In this document: piece by piece, positions 36,115-45,321 of the stretch
Numbering within the stretch: position 1 is the first letter of the stretch
How the letters are laid out: each line of letters begins with the position of its first letter
Notes under the pieces: model-generated
The model's database searches: none
Seen by the model: only the letters and a program-made list of their open reading frames with translations
What the model was told of the DNA's origin: nothing
Program-made: the position numbers and the translations under genes
From: Bdellovibrionales bacterium
GTDB taxonomy: Bacteria; Bdellovibrionota; Bdellovibrionia; Bdellovibrionales; UBA1609
Direction of reading: 5' to 3'
Length of the DNA stretch: 64,000 bases
NCBI GenBank assembly: GCA_027459485.1
Contig: DAIDIG010000004.1
Coordinates: 62,001-126,000, forward strand

Positions 36115-38655
36115 TTATGCTCCTCCGCTAGCTGAATCGCTGCTTATTGTTCTCGCCGTACGCGGGTTTTTAGGGCAATTATTTCGGAGCGTCGACCGGT
36201 ACGATCCGATTTCATCTTGCCAATATTCTCCGTCAAAATCCCAGTGCATGATTTTCTGGGGCTTCACGTTGGACGGAATCCGCAAAGTCGCCGCCGTTCG
36301 CCCGCCGCTGACTTGGTAGCGAATATTCTCACCGCTGCCGGCATAGATTTCATACCGTAAAAACTCATTGCCGTCGAAAATTTTCGAGAGTCGCTTGTTC
36401 AAACCCTGTAACTCAGCCATCAATTGATCGCCCGCATCGTGAACGAGTGAATATTTCTTTTGCTCAATTCGGGCAATGGCCATGGCCTTCATTTTTAAAT
36501 ACCCCTGCCGCGCTTGCTCATACAGCTGGCCCTCGAATTTTTGAAATTCAAGCAGGCGATGTTCGTTTCGTTCTTCAGCCATCCACTCGTTGAGGTATTG
36601 CATGTTTTTCGGATGTTTGTTAATGGCGGCAATATCCCGTTTGAGCTTCAGCACACGGCCATTGGTGCGGTTCGTTCGGAACTTCACTCCGGCCTGATCT
36701 CGTTGTAGGATGCCATAAACGTAACTGTATTGGCTCGCTTCGTCCTCGAGATTGTTAACCGCATCCTGATCGTTCGTGAAACCACGCTGACGGGCGATTT
36801 CTCGAATGACTTGGTAAGGCAGACCGTCGACGTCGCGCCCACTTGAACCGCCGCGAATATAATTTTTCACAGTGTTGTAATACGCCAGGGAATTGTCACG
36901 TCCGTTCAAGTAGCTTTGGATTTGCTTTTGCCAACCGCGATATTTTTGTTCCATCAATTGAAGCGCCCGATACGCGTCACCGTATTGGCAGATGTTGATA
37001 TAACCGATCGTGCGCACGACCCACGATTCGGGCATGTAAACCATACGAAAATACGGCGAGTGGAGCGAGTACATGTTGCCGATCGCTCCCGCGGCGTCAT
37101 CGAGATTCAATTGCGTCCACCCCTGCTCGATGAGAGCTTCGATCCAGAGAGGATGATCTTTCGGCACTTTCATGTATTCATTCTCAGCCAGTTGATAGCG
37201 CCCCTGCATGAAATACATGCGGGCGAGATTCATGGCGATAAGCGCCTTCAGGTCGTCACTCTTGTAGCCGGTCTGATTCATCCAACCGCGCAAATTGGTT
37301 AAGGCCGCCTCGGCTTGCTTCACGTGCTTATCGCCGTACAGACCGATCGCCCGGTAGTATTGCGCGTCGGCATAATGCGGGCTCGCCGTACTGACTTTTT
37401 GCCCCTCGTCGCTCGCCAATTTGTAATTGCCGTGTTCGTCGGCGTAGCGCGCGATCACAAAATGCAAATTATCTTTCGACGACGCCGGGATGAGCACCCG
37501 ATTTTTGATGCTCAACAAAACCGGTGCGACTTGATCGTCATATTCTTTCGGCAAATTATCGACAAGTGCCGCCACCGCGTCGGGCGTGTATTCGACGTTT
37601 TCAGTTTTGACCACGCGAAGAAGCCGCGTGACCGCTTCGGTATGAAAGCCCATCTTATGGGCGCACATCCCAAGATCAAAATTCGACTCTTCAGTGTATT
37701 GCGGGTTTTTCGCGAGTTCAGAGAGCAGGCCGGTCACAACGTGGCACTTATTGCCTTTTTCGTAAAGGAGGGTCGCCGCCAGCATGAGCAATTGCTCGGG
37801 CGAGAATTCTTTGATCGGCTTGAGATCTTCGAGCGGCTTATTGGTGCCCATCGAGAGGTCAACAGCTGCGATTCGTTCGTGCGTGACCATCTGGCCGAGC
37901 TTGAATTTACCATTGTGCGGCCATTCGGCTTTGGCGACGTGTTCAATTTTGGCCGCGATGACTTTTCGAGTTTCTTTAAGTGACGGCATCGCGGGCGACG
38001 GCAGCGTTTTGACAGCCGTGTAGTGACTCAAGTCGACAATCTGCGTGCTTGGCATGAATGAGCCTGCCGATATTTGCTTTTCTGTGCCGATATCGAGCCG
38101 TGGGATATTTTTGACTGAAATGGTGATGACGTGTCTCTTCTTTTTGATTTTTTGCTTGAGTGCGAACACCGGCACGCCGTTTTTTGTTTTCGGCAATGCG
38201 GTCGTCCCGACGCGGGCGGGGACGACGACTTGAACCGCGTTTTGGCCGGCGGCATTTCGAGTGGCATCGATGATTTGCGAAAACTGCTTTTGGGCTGGAG
38301 TGAGCGGAGCCTGATTCGCGGCCGTCGTGTTTGCAGCCGCAGCCGCCGGTACGGTGCCCGCAGCCGTTGCTGACGCTTGGCCCGAAGTTGCGGGGCTCGT
38401 TGATGCCGAAGTCCTAGCGCCCGAGGCAGTTCGAGTTGCGACCGGTTCTTCGCTGTGACCGCGCCATGCGCTCCAGCGGTTTTTCATCGCGTTTGCCCAT
38501 TCGTTTGCCTTTTTCTCTGTAGTCGCTTCAAGCTTCTGCCAGGATGACGTCCAGTGGCGGCTTTGTGATGAGAAGTCGGCGGTTTCCATCGCCCGGCCGA
38601 ATGCCATCGCGCTCACTATCAAAACCGTGCACGCGATCAAGAGATTTGTTTTCAC
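36115..38655 (-). CDS. Large exported TPR protein, motor operon
   Basis: An 846-residue exported protein: signal peptide 1-20, an Ala/Thr/Ser-rich linker (~70-115), a mid region with basic KQKIKKKRH, then TPR-like helical repeats (~300-600; LLYEKGNKCHVVTGLLSELAK, NLARMYFMQGRYQLAENEYMKV, LIEQGWTQLNLDDAAGAI). The C-terminal ~60 residues (LRIPSNVKPQKIMHWDFDGEYWQDEIGSY) form a distinct beta-type domain. It starts with GTG preceded by GAGGAGAG. It resembles the large periplasmic TPR proteins accompanying Agl/Glt machines and probably scaffolds outer-membrane and periplasmic parts. Confidence 0.85.
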   Translation of the reverse strand: MKTNLLIACTVLIVSAMAFGRAMETADFSSQSRHWTSSWQKLEATTEKKANEWANAMKNRWSAWRGHSEEPVATRTASGARTSASTSPATSGQASATAAGTVPAAAAANTTAANQAPLTPAQKQFSQIIDATRNAAGQNAVQVVVPARVGTTALPKTKNGVPVFALKQKIKKKRHVITISVKNIPRLDIGTEKQISAGSFMPSTQIVDLSHYTAVKTLPSPAMPSLKETRKVIAAKIEHVAKAEWPHNGKFKLGQMVTHERIAAVDLSMGTNKPLEDLKPIKEFSPEQLLMLAATLLYEKGNKCHVVTGLLSELAKNPQYTEESNFDLGMCAHKMGFHTEAVTRLLRVVKTENVEYTPDAVAALVDNLPKEYDDQVAPVLLSIKNRVLIPASSKDNLHFVIARYADEHGNYKLASDEGQKVSTASPHYADAQYYRAIGLYGDKHVKQAEAALTNLRGWMNQTGYKSDDLKALIAMNLARMYFMQGRYQLAENEYMKVPKDHPLWIEALIEQGWTQLNLDDAAGAIGNMYSLHSPYFRMVYMPESWVVRTIGYINICQYGDAYRALQLMEQKYRGWQKQIQSYLNGRDNSLAYYNTVKNYIRGGSSGRDVDGLPYQVIREIARQRGFTNDQDAVNNLEDEASQYSYVYGILQRDQAGVKFRTNRTNGRVLKLKRDIAAINKHPKNMQYLNEWMAEERNEHRLLEFQKFEGQLYEQARQGYLKMKAMAIARIEQKKYSLVHDAGDQLMAELQGLNKRLSKIFDGNEFLRYEIYAGSGENIRYQVSGGRTAATLRIPSNVKPQKIMHWDFDGEYWQDEIGSYRSTLRNNCPKNPRTARTISSDSASGGA

Positions 38656-38693
38656 GACACTCTCCTCGAGCCGGGGCTCACGCCAGGCTCAAC

Positions 38694-39572
38694 TTAAAAG
38701 AAATACGTCACGCCCATTAAAAAATTAGTCGTATTGGCTGTATCGCTTCGCTTCGTCAGACCCGGCTGAATGCTGTTAATGGGATAGTTACCATACGACA
38801 CGACATTTTCGTGATAGTAACGGTTTTGCAGATCGGCCTGGATGGCGAAGTGCTTCGAGAAAAAGAAGTACTGAACAATATCGAAGCCGTACGCAAATAC
38901 GTTTTGAGTTGGATCCTTTTGCAATTGATCTTCAAGTTGTTCGTAAGTTTCGACACCTACGAACGGAGTGACTTGCATGTCGAAGTAAATAATTTTTTTA
39001 CCGAGAAAACTCATTTTCGCGTAGAAGGGAACCCAGTTAAAACCGACACCGACGAAGTTTAGATCTCTGTTGAAATCCGGCCGAATGCCGCCGCCGCTAC
39101 TGTTAAACATAAAGTCTTTTGTCGTTTGGCTGTCGTGTAAGTCGGCCTTATCTTCGAAAAGTTCGACTCCGTAACGTTCGCTGAAGTAATAGTTGAGCTT
39201 GAGTTCATAGTTGTAACCGGTGTTATAGGGGTCGTTGATGAGGGGGCCGACCAGAGCTGAAAGCGCGAATCGTTTGGCCTTCGTGTACTTTCTGTTTTGC
39301 ACGACACTAAAGTCCGTGTCTTTCGGGGCCCAATATTTTTTTTCTAATTCACCCATGTTGAGTTTGTCGCTTTGATCCGTTGGCGACTGATTAGTTGCAT
39401 TCGTCGATGCAGAATCGTCTTGCGCGACTTGCTTCTTGCGTTTGCGGTGCCGGGTGTACTGCGCTGATTGCGCAAAAGTCGCCTGTGCGGCGAATGTGAC
39501 CGGTGCCACGATGAATGCTCCCAATAGGATATTCATCAAGATGCGATTGCATGTTGTGCTCTTAGATGTCAT
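38694..39572 (-). CDS. Outer-membrane beta-barrel protein, motor operon
   Basis: A 292-residue barrel protein of the kind shared by myxobacteria and Bdellovibrio: signal peptide (~1-35), a charged N-terminal linker (RHRKRKKQV), then strands ending with a terminal aromatic (GVTYFF). The segment LSALVGPLINDPYNTGYNYELKLNYYFSERYGVELF is typical. AAAGGAG precedes the ATG. It lies 12 bases after the FHA/TonB-like gene. In the Myxococcus Glt system outer-membrane barrels complete the trans-envelope path; a like role is inferred here. Confidence 0.88.
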   Translation of the reverse strand: MTSKSTTCNRILMNILLGAFIVAPVTFAAQATFAQSAQYTRHRKRKKQVAQDDSASTNATNQSPTDQSDKLNMGELEKKYWAPKDTDFSVVQNRKYTKAKRFALSALVGPLINDPYNTGYNYELKLNYYFSERYGVELFEDKADLHDSQTTKDFMFNSSGGGIRPDFNRDLNFVGVGFNWVPFYAKMSFLGKKIIYFDMQVTPFVGVETYEQLEDQLQKDPTQNVFAYGFDIVQYFFFSKHFAIQADLQNRYYHENVVSYGNYPINSIQPGLTKRSDTANTTNFLMGVTYFF

Positions 39573-39584
39573 ACAAAGTCTCCT

Positions 39585-41078
39585 TTAGTTAATCGCCTTA
39601 AACATAAACGGGTACGTGACGAGCACCCGAGTGCCGCCCTTTGGTTGCGGAAAGTGCCAACTCGCCAGTCGGCGAAGAATGCACCCTTCAACCATGGCAT
39701 TTCTCAACGTTGTAATGCCAATATGTTGATCTTGAACCAACCCGGCCGCATCGATCGCAAACTTCACTTGAACTTTACCGTAGAGATTCGGATTCGCGCT
39801 CAACTGCCGTTCATAGCAATAGCGAATTTCGCCGAGATTCGCGTTGATGACCCGCGCGATGACGTCTTTATCCAAGCCGCCTTCGACTTGGGTTTCTTCA
39901 TCGAGAATGCCCACCGTGCCGCTACCAGCCCCACCCGAGGCGAGACCGCCGAGACCGGCAACGCTTCGACCGCCGCCAAGACCGGCGGTACCAACCCCGC
40001 CGATTTTATACGTGCCACCGCCGCGACCGATCTTTGTGTGAATCCCTTGAAGGCTGCCAATATTGTTCACAGCCGTCGCCGGGCCGGTATTGAGATCGTC
40101 GGCAAAATGGCCAAAGCCCGCAATCATCGGGCCGTTTTTGTTGGCGCGTTTGGCGATCTTACCGAGAAGCGCGTTGAGCTGACTCAGTTTCAAATGCTTG
40201 ATGATTTTCGTTGAGGAGCTTGCGGATTTCACTCGGACGGGCGCGTGAAATGAGTTCGAAGAAGCCGGTGCGCGGGCCATCAGCACTTTGCGCATCTCGC
40301 TCGCCTGCTTTTGCTCTTTGCGCATCAGCTTTGCGTCGAAAACCATGCGTGTGTACTTATCATCCGGTTTGATTTGCTTCAGTGAATCGTCTGGTCTTTT
40401 CGGTACAGCAATAATGATACCCAAAACGAGTACCATAAAAACGAGTGCCGTCAGAAACGGAGCACGCGTATCGGAACTCGTGAGGAGCGTCTTCCAGCCC
40501 CCCTCGTGCGCTTTCAAAACGTCCGTCTTGACGAGACGTTGAACAACGCGAATCGAACCGAGTTGTGACTCAACCGGTTCGCCGCTCTTCGGCGCCGCCA
40601 AGGTTTCAACTTTACCCTGAACTTCGATTCGAAATGCCTGTTTCGGGTCTAAGAGTTCGGTCTTCACGATCCGGTCGTTTTTCGTGACGACAACTTGATG
40701 GTACATGCGATTGGCTTGTTTGTTAGGTTCACCGGCCCACGACTTCTCTGAGCTAAAAAGGGATTTTTCAATCGCTCGTGGAGTAAATTTAAGCGTGTGC
40801 CCGCCGACAATGATGGTGATCGGCTGCTGAATCGTCTCGCGAACGACCGGGTTCTTATCGAGCCATGTGCCGCTTGGGCTACCGGCGTCGCTGATCGTCC
40901 AGTTCTCACCGTGGTACTCGACGTAAGCGTGAACGTCGCTGACTTCGTCGCCCAGCAAGCGGACGTCCGCACTTCGCGACCGCCCGAAAACCCAAGTGCG
41001 CCCGCTCGGTCGAAACCGGTGGCGCCCGACGAACTTCCCTTTATAATGATGTTCAACTTCGAGATCGGTTCTCTTCAT
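39585..41078 (-). CDS. FHA-domain, TonB/AgmX-like trans-envelope protein
   Basis: A 497-residue protein with architecture like Myxococcus GltG. A cytoplasmic FHA domain (~25-100; VFGRSRSADVRLLGDEVSDVHAYVEY, SPSGTWL) would bind phosphothreonine. A membrane helix follows (~208-226), then a periplasmic linker with a Gly-rich stretch (~340-390). The AgmX/TonB-type C-terminal domain (~395-497) includes GEIRYCYERQLSANPNL and a VEGCILRRL segment. It would pass force from the ExbB/ExbD-like motor across the periplasm, with phosphorylation sensed on the cytoplasmic side. The ATG overlaps the upstream stop by four bases. Assignment to GltG is by architecture, not by alignment. Confidence 0.9.
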   Translation of the reverse strand: MKRTDLEVEHHYKGKFVGRHRFRPSGRTWVFGRSRSADVRLLGDEVSDVHAYVEYHGENWTISDAGSPSGTWLDKNPVVRETIQQPITIIVGGHTLKFTPRAIEKSLFSSEKSWAGEPNKQANRMYHQVVVTKNDRIVKTELLDPKQAFRIEVQGKVETLAAPKSGEPVESQLGSIRVVQRLVKTDVLKAHEGGWKTLLTSSDTRAPFLTALVFMVLVLGIIIAVPKRPDDSLKQIKPDDKYTRMVFDAKLMRKEQKQASEMRKVLMARAPASSNSFHAPVRVKSASSSTKIIKHLKLSQLNALLGKIAKRANKNGPMIAGFGHFADDLNTGPATAVNNIGSLQGIHTKIGRGGGTYKIGGVGTAGLGGGRSVAGLGGLASGGAGSGTVGILDEETQVEGGLDKDVIARVINANLGEIRYCYERQLSANPNLYGKVQVKFAIDAAGLVQDQHIGITTLRNAMVEGCILRRLASWHFPQPKGGTRVLVTYPFMFKAIN

Positions 41079-41323
41079 TTCACATACCTGATCGATCGCT
41101 TTATCGCGAGATCGAAATTTTGGTTCACGTCATACAAGGGTAAAAATTTAATTCCCTTTTTCTGTTGCACGTACGAGCCGTCCGGTGCGCGCGCGATGCC
41201 GTCGACGTCGGTCGAATCGAAATCCACTGACTGCGTCCGCCGGTAAACCGTTCGCTTTTCAACGGTGCGCGCAAACGCGACCGCTCCGGTTAACAAGGCC
41301 ACAAACAAAATTGTTTTTTTCAT
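41075..41323 (-). CDS. Small exported protein, motor operon
   Basis: An 82-residue protein with signal peptide MKKTILFVALLTGAVAFA and a basic, polar mature part of 64 residues (RTVEKRTVYRRTQSVDFDSTD, ending FDLAIKRSIRYVK). Not recognised. It is locked into the operon by four-base overlaps on both sides, so a structural or assembly role in the envelope machine is likely. Confidence 0.82.
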   Translation of the reverse strand: MKKTILFVALLTGAVAFARTVEKRTVYRRTQSVDFDSTDVDGIARAPDGSYVQQKKGIKFLPLYDVNQNFDLAIKRSIRYVK

Positions 41324-42225
41324 TGCTGACCTCCGCTCTGCGCCTTTGATTTGGCGGTGTCCGCCACCTGAGTGATTTTTTCGAGCGCACTGATTTTTGC
41401 GTTTATATCAATATCGTGATCTTCAGCCGGTATGCGGCTGCTTCGGGCGAGATCCGCGGCGCGTTGGTATGCACTAAGAGCAGCCGGGTAATTTTTTACT
41501 TGCTCGTAGAGCGACGCGAGCCGCAGACGGTACCCGATACTTTGGGGGTCCGAATTAACCGCGTGCTCATAGGCATCAACAGCCCGATTCGTCTTTTGCA
41601 GGACGATGTCTGTTTCACCGAGGTTGGCCCAAGTTGTTGCAGAGCCTGGTTCGAGAACGACAACTTTTTGAAGTTCGTCGGCGGCGTCGCTGTACTTTTG
41701 CTCGCGAATATCGACCCGTGCGAGATACATACGAGCCTCGGTTAAATCGGGTTCGTCATTGACCGCCGTTCGAAATTCACCATTGGCCGAAGCTAGATCT
41801 TTCATCGCCAAAAACACTCGCCCTTTTTGATAGTGGAGCATGCCGAAGCTCGGGGCTTTTTCGAGCGCGAGACTGATCATCCAAAGAGACCGTGGGTAAT
41901 CGTGGCGGTCGTAAGCGGCGAGGCTCAGATAAAAGGCTCCCCAAGGTTTGGTCGAAAAGCGCTGCGCCAGCACATCGCCGATTTGCTCAAGTCGCGCATT
42001 TTTGTTGAATTGTTCACACGCATTGCCTTCATTCAGAAGCTGTGCGAGGCCGTCATGGCGCCAACTATGTGCACCGACCGGGCAATCGTCTTCGCTTACA
42101 CCGTTACCGCTGCGGGGAGAAAATGTTTTGAGCGAGTAATTTTTGTCTGTGAGATTATTGAGCGACGGCGTCGTCGCGCAACCGGCGAGACCTGCACAGA
42201 TCGCGACCAAGAACAAACGCTTCAT
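41320..42225 (-). CDS. TPR lipoprotein, motor operon
   Basis: A 301-residue lipoprotein with lipobox LAGC at residues 13-16. TPR units are plain in the centre (FGMLHYQKGRVFLAMKDLASANGEFRTAVNDEPD, ARVDIREQKYSDAADELQKVVVLEPGS, NLGETDIVLQKTNRAVDAYEHAVNSDP). Probably on the periplasmic face of the outer membrane. Comparable in type to the TPR lipoproteins (for example GltE) of Agl/Glt machines. Four-base overlaps with both neighbours. Confidence 0.88.
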   Translation of the reverse strand: MKRLFLVAICAGLAGCATTPSLNNLTDKNYSLKTFSPRSGNGVSEDDCPVGAHSWRHDGLAQLLNEGNACEQFNKNARLEQIGDVLAQRFSTKPWGAFYLSLAAYDRHDYPRSLWMISLALEKAPSFGMLHYQKGRVFLAMKDLASANGEFRTAVNDEPDLTEARMYLARVDIREQKYSDAADELQKVVVLEPGSATTWANLGETDIVLQKTNRAVDAYEHAVNSDPQSIGYRLRLASLYEQVKNYPAALSAYQRAADLARSSRIPAEDHDIDINAKISALEKITQVADTAKSKAQSGGQQ

Positions 42226-45200
42226 GTGCCCACCTTTTTCACGAGTCGCGGAAGAATCGGAGAGAGCGGCTCAAAATGAAATTGGCTACCGTCGTTCGGC
42301 AGAGGCTGATTCATTTTTTTCAAATCGGCCTGCAAAGCCGCGACAAGGTCATCCCCGACGTCGTATTGTTTCGCCGTCTGGTAGGCCTGCATTTTCGCTT
42401 CGACCCCTTTTTCTTCCATCGGGATCGCCAGTTTTTCCATCTGATCGCGAAAAGCTTGCGCTTCGTTATCCGGCACGCCTTTCGGCAGCGGCATATTGCG
42501 AAGGCCGTCGCTGTAGGCGAGGTAACAGTCGCCGAGCTCACGCATCGCTTTGACCGCCACTTCCGGGTCGCCGTAGCGAGCCGCCGACTGATACGCGATC
42601 TGCGCCGTACTCAACTTCTGCGTTTTCATCATGAGCACCATTTGCACTTTATTCAAGTGAGTTTTTAGACTTTGATTTTTAAACTCCTGGGCTAAAATGC
42701 GGGCTTGTACCAATCGCGCTTGTGCCAGCGCCGACGGAGTTGCTCCATCTTTGCGTTCTTTGAGCAATTCTTTCGCGAGCTTGAACGCCTTTTTATTATC
42801 GCCGGCATGAAAGGCCTTTTTTATAAAATAAATTCTCGCCTCGCTCGCTTCAGGTTGGTGATTTAAAGCGATAATTTGGTGTAATATTTTTTCGTGCGCG
42901 CGCGGATTTTCATCGTGTGCGGTCATTTGATTGAGCGCACTTAAGGCATGATTAGCGGTATCAATTGAATGTGACGTCGCCATTTCTTCATAGATAGGCC
43001 GCGCCAACGCGGTCTTGCCGTTTAAGTCGTAGAAATCGGCGGCGAGCAACATCCACTTTTCTCTCGATTTGGGGTCCGCTTTAGCTAACTTTTCGACGAC
43101 ATTGGCCGCTTCTTTCAGTTGGCCCATGCTTTCATACGATTGCGCGGCCTTGAGAAGAGCGTCGAGGCCGTCCTTCGTATTCGGGTACTTGTCATAATAG
43201 CGAACCGCCGCGGCCGCGCCGGCCATGACGTCTCCGCTCTTGTAATCAAGGTCGATCGCGTTGAACAGTGCCTTTTGGGCGAGAGCAGAATTTGGGTTCT
43301 CAGCCGCGAATCGTTCATACGATTTAATAGCACGCTTTAATTTGCCGCTTTTCTCATAACCTTGCACAATCAAGAAATAAGTTTGTTCGTAAATCGTGTT
43401 CAACTTGGCGTATCTATCTTTATCTTTGCACGAGTTGCGCAGCGCCAATGAATAGGCGCGAAGAGTCGGGTATTTCTTTTGAATATTGAGGATATCCATA
43501 TAGAGATCCTGCGCTTTTATGCCTTTATCCGTTTTTGCGTATTTTTGCCCAAGCTCTTTGAAAATCGGTGCGGCCTGGTCATAGTGGTGCTTTTGGTAAG
43601 AAATAAAGCCGAGCTCAAAGCGAACGTCGAGAATAAATTTACCCTTCGGGTCTTTCGTCAGATACTGCGCGGCCAATTGGCGAAATCGGGCTTCATCCGT
43701 GTCACTCCACTTTTCATTGACGGCCTTCTGCAAAGAAGCCAGAGCGAAATAGCGTGAGTCATGGCCCATCGCTTTGTCTTTAGTTTGAGCGCCGACGATC
43801 GCGTATTGATCGCTTGCTGGACGAAACTTCTGTCGTTTGAAAAGCACATTGGCGTAAACGAAACGCGCTCGATTGGATTCATGTGAATTCGGATTCGCCT
43901 TCAAGTAAATTGCGAACGCCTTTTCGGCATAGTCGGCGTACTGGGTGTCTTTGGGTTGCTTGTTCCAACGGCGCAGCCATTGATTAGCAAAGCCGAGCGC
44001 CATCTTGTTAAAGGCCCGGCGACACAACTGGGGAGCCGTGACAACCGTTGCAATTCCAGCTTTTGGACTGTCCGATGTTTGATCAGTCGCAGTGCCGTCA
44101 TCAGCGCTATCGTCACCAAATTGTTGAGCAAGCAAATTCGTGTCGGAATTTACGGAGCCCGGCTTTTGCGCGGTCGACCAGCCGCTTTCAGGCTCGCATA
44201 TTTTATCGAGCTGCGAGAGATCGTCGATCACATCGTCGCGCTTACCGAGGTGATCGGCGGCGTTCATTATATAAACATATGCAAGTGGCGTGAGATTCGA
44301 TTTCGGTTTCTTGTCGATAAGGTCTGAAAGGAGGGTGATAATATCCTGATCGCGGCCATGCGTCTTGTACAGTTCGGCGAGTCGCATGATGACCGGAGAT
44401 ACATCAATGTCGCCGGCCTGTTCGGCGAGATACGCGTAAGCCCCACTTGCCGGGCGCGAGTCTTCATAAAATAGTGCCAAATCGAAAAGCGCTTCGCGCC
44501 GCAGATCGAGTCGCGCATCGATGTTGTGTTTTTTCACGTAGACGCCGTATTTAATCACATCTTCGAGCTCGTGGATGGCTGAATTAGAATCTCGCAAATT
44601 GTAATACGTCCATGCGGCCTTATAAAGGCCGTAAGCATAGACCGTCGCATCTGGGTATTTTTTGATCTCGAGAAAATATTTAAGAGCAGCCTTAAAATCG
44701 TGACGTTGAAAGTTGATTTCACCAAGCGCGAGGTTCGCATCGGGCATCAAGGCCGAATTTTGAAAATCGCGAACGAGTGTCATGTAGAGTTGTTCGGCCC
44801 GATCGTCATTGGCCAACTGTTGATTGGCGAAGGCATCGTTAAAAATCACCAAGTCTAGCTTTTCATAGTCCGGGAATTTTTTTATAATGTAATCGTAGAC
44901 CGCGATCGCCTTTCGAATCTGTTTTTTTGACGCCGCTGATTTCACAAGTTTCGGGACAACGCGGACAACATCCGCCGAATCGCGGTGCATCTCGAGAAAG
45001 CGATCTGTTTTCGCGCGCCGCACATAAAGCTCAGCCAGGCGGAACTGCAGCTCAGGCTCAAGCGGCGTGCCGCGATACCTGTTAAGAAGTTTATGAATTT
45101 GCGCGATGGCTTTTTTTTCAGAGTCAGTAATTAAAAGTTCAGCTTTCAGTTCGCGTATGTCATTACCCTGCTCGTCGCCTGGCTTCATTTTAAGCGACGA

Positions 45201-45311
45201 AAGTGGGTCGGGTGTAGAACCTTTGTCATCAGCGTAAACTCTTCCGCTAACGGCTGTGATGGCCGCCACACTGACACTCAAAAGGCAAATGATAATAAAC
45301 TTTCGACCCAT
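42222..45311 (-). CDS. Very large periplasmic TPR protein (AglT-like type)
   Basis: A 1029-residue exported protein with signal peptide ending RVYA and TPR-like repeats through most of its length (LQFRLAELYVRRAKTDRFLEM, NLALGEINFQRHDFKAALKYFLEIKKYPDA, RFELGFISYQKHHYDQAAPIFKELG, KGIKAQDLYMDILNIQKKYPT). Its size and repeats resemble the large TPR gliding-motility proteins of the AglT/GltD kind. It lies ten bases after the GYF-PilZ gene and overlaps the TPR lipoprotein gene by four. Likely a periplasmic scaffold. Confidence 0.87.
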   Translation of the reverse strand: MGRKFIIICLLSVSVAAITAVSGRVYADDKGSTPDPLSSLKMKPGDEQGNDIRELKAELLITDSEKKAIAQIHKLLNRYRGTPLEPELQFRLAELYVRRAKTDRFLEMHRDSADVVRVVPKLVKSAASKKQIRKAIAVYDYIIKKFPDYEKLDLVIFNDAFANQQLANDDRAEQLYMTLVRDFQNSALMPDANLALGEINFQRHDFKAALKYFLEIKKYPDATVYAYGLYKAAWTYYNLRDSNSAIHELEDVIKYGVYVKKHNIDARLDLRREALFDLALFYEDSRPASGAYAYLAEQAGDIDVSPVIMRLAELYKTHGRDQDIITLLSDLIDKKPKSNLTPLAYVYIMNAADHLGKRDDVIDDLSQLDKICEPESGWSTAQKPGSVNSDTNLLAQQFGDDSADDGTATDQTSDSPKAGIATVVTAPQLCRRAFNKMALGFANQWLRRWNKQPKDTQYADYAEKAFAIYLKANPNSHESNRARFVYANVLFKRQKFRPASDQYAIVGAQTKDKAMGHDSRYFALASLQKAVNEKWSDTDEARFRQLAAQYLTKDPKGKFILDVRFELGFISYQKHHYDQAAPIFKELGQKYAKTDKGIKAQDLYMDILNIQKKYPTLRAYSLALRNSCKDKDRYAKLNTIYEQTYFLIVQGYEKSGKLKRAIKSYERFAAENPNSALAQKALFNAIDLDYKSGDVMAGAAAAVRYYDKYPNTKDGLDALLKAAQSYESMGQLKEAANVVEKLAKADPKSREKWMLLAADFYDLNGKTALARPIYEEMATSHSIDTANHALSALNQMTAHDENPRAHEKILHQIIALNHQPEASEARIYFIKKAFHAGDNKKAFKLAKELLKERKDGATPSALAQARLVQARILAQEFKNQSLKTHLNKVQMVLMMKTQKLSTAQIAYQSAARYGDPEVAVKAMRELGDCYLAYSDGLRNMPLPKGVPDNEAQAFRDQMEKLAIPMEEKGVEAKMQAYQTAKQYDVGDDLVAALQADLKKMNQPLPNDGSQFHFEPLSPILPRLVKKVGT

Positions 45312-45321
45312 AACCTAGCGT

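Noticed and set aside
37315-37983. 222-codon plus-strand open frame
   Set aside because: Antisense shadow of the large TPR gene, which has signal peptide, repeats and a ribosome site.
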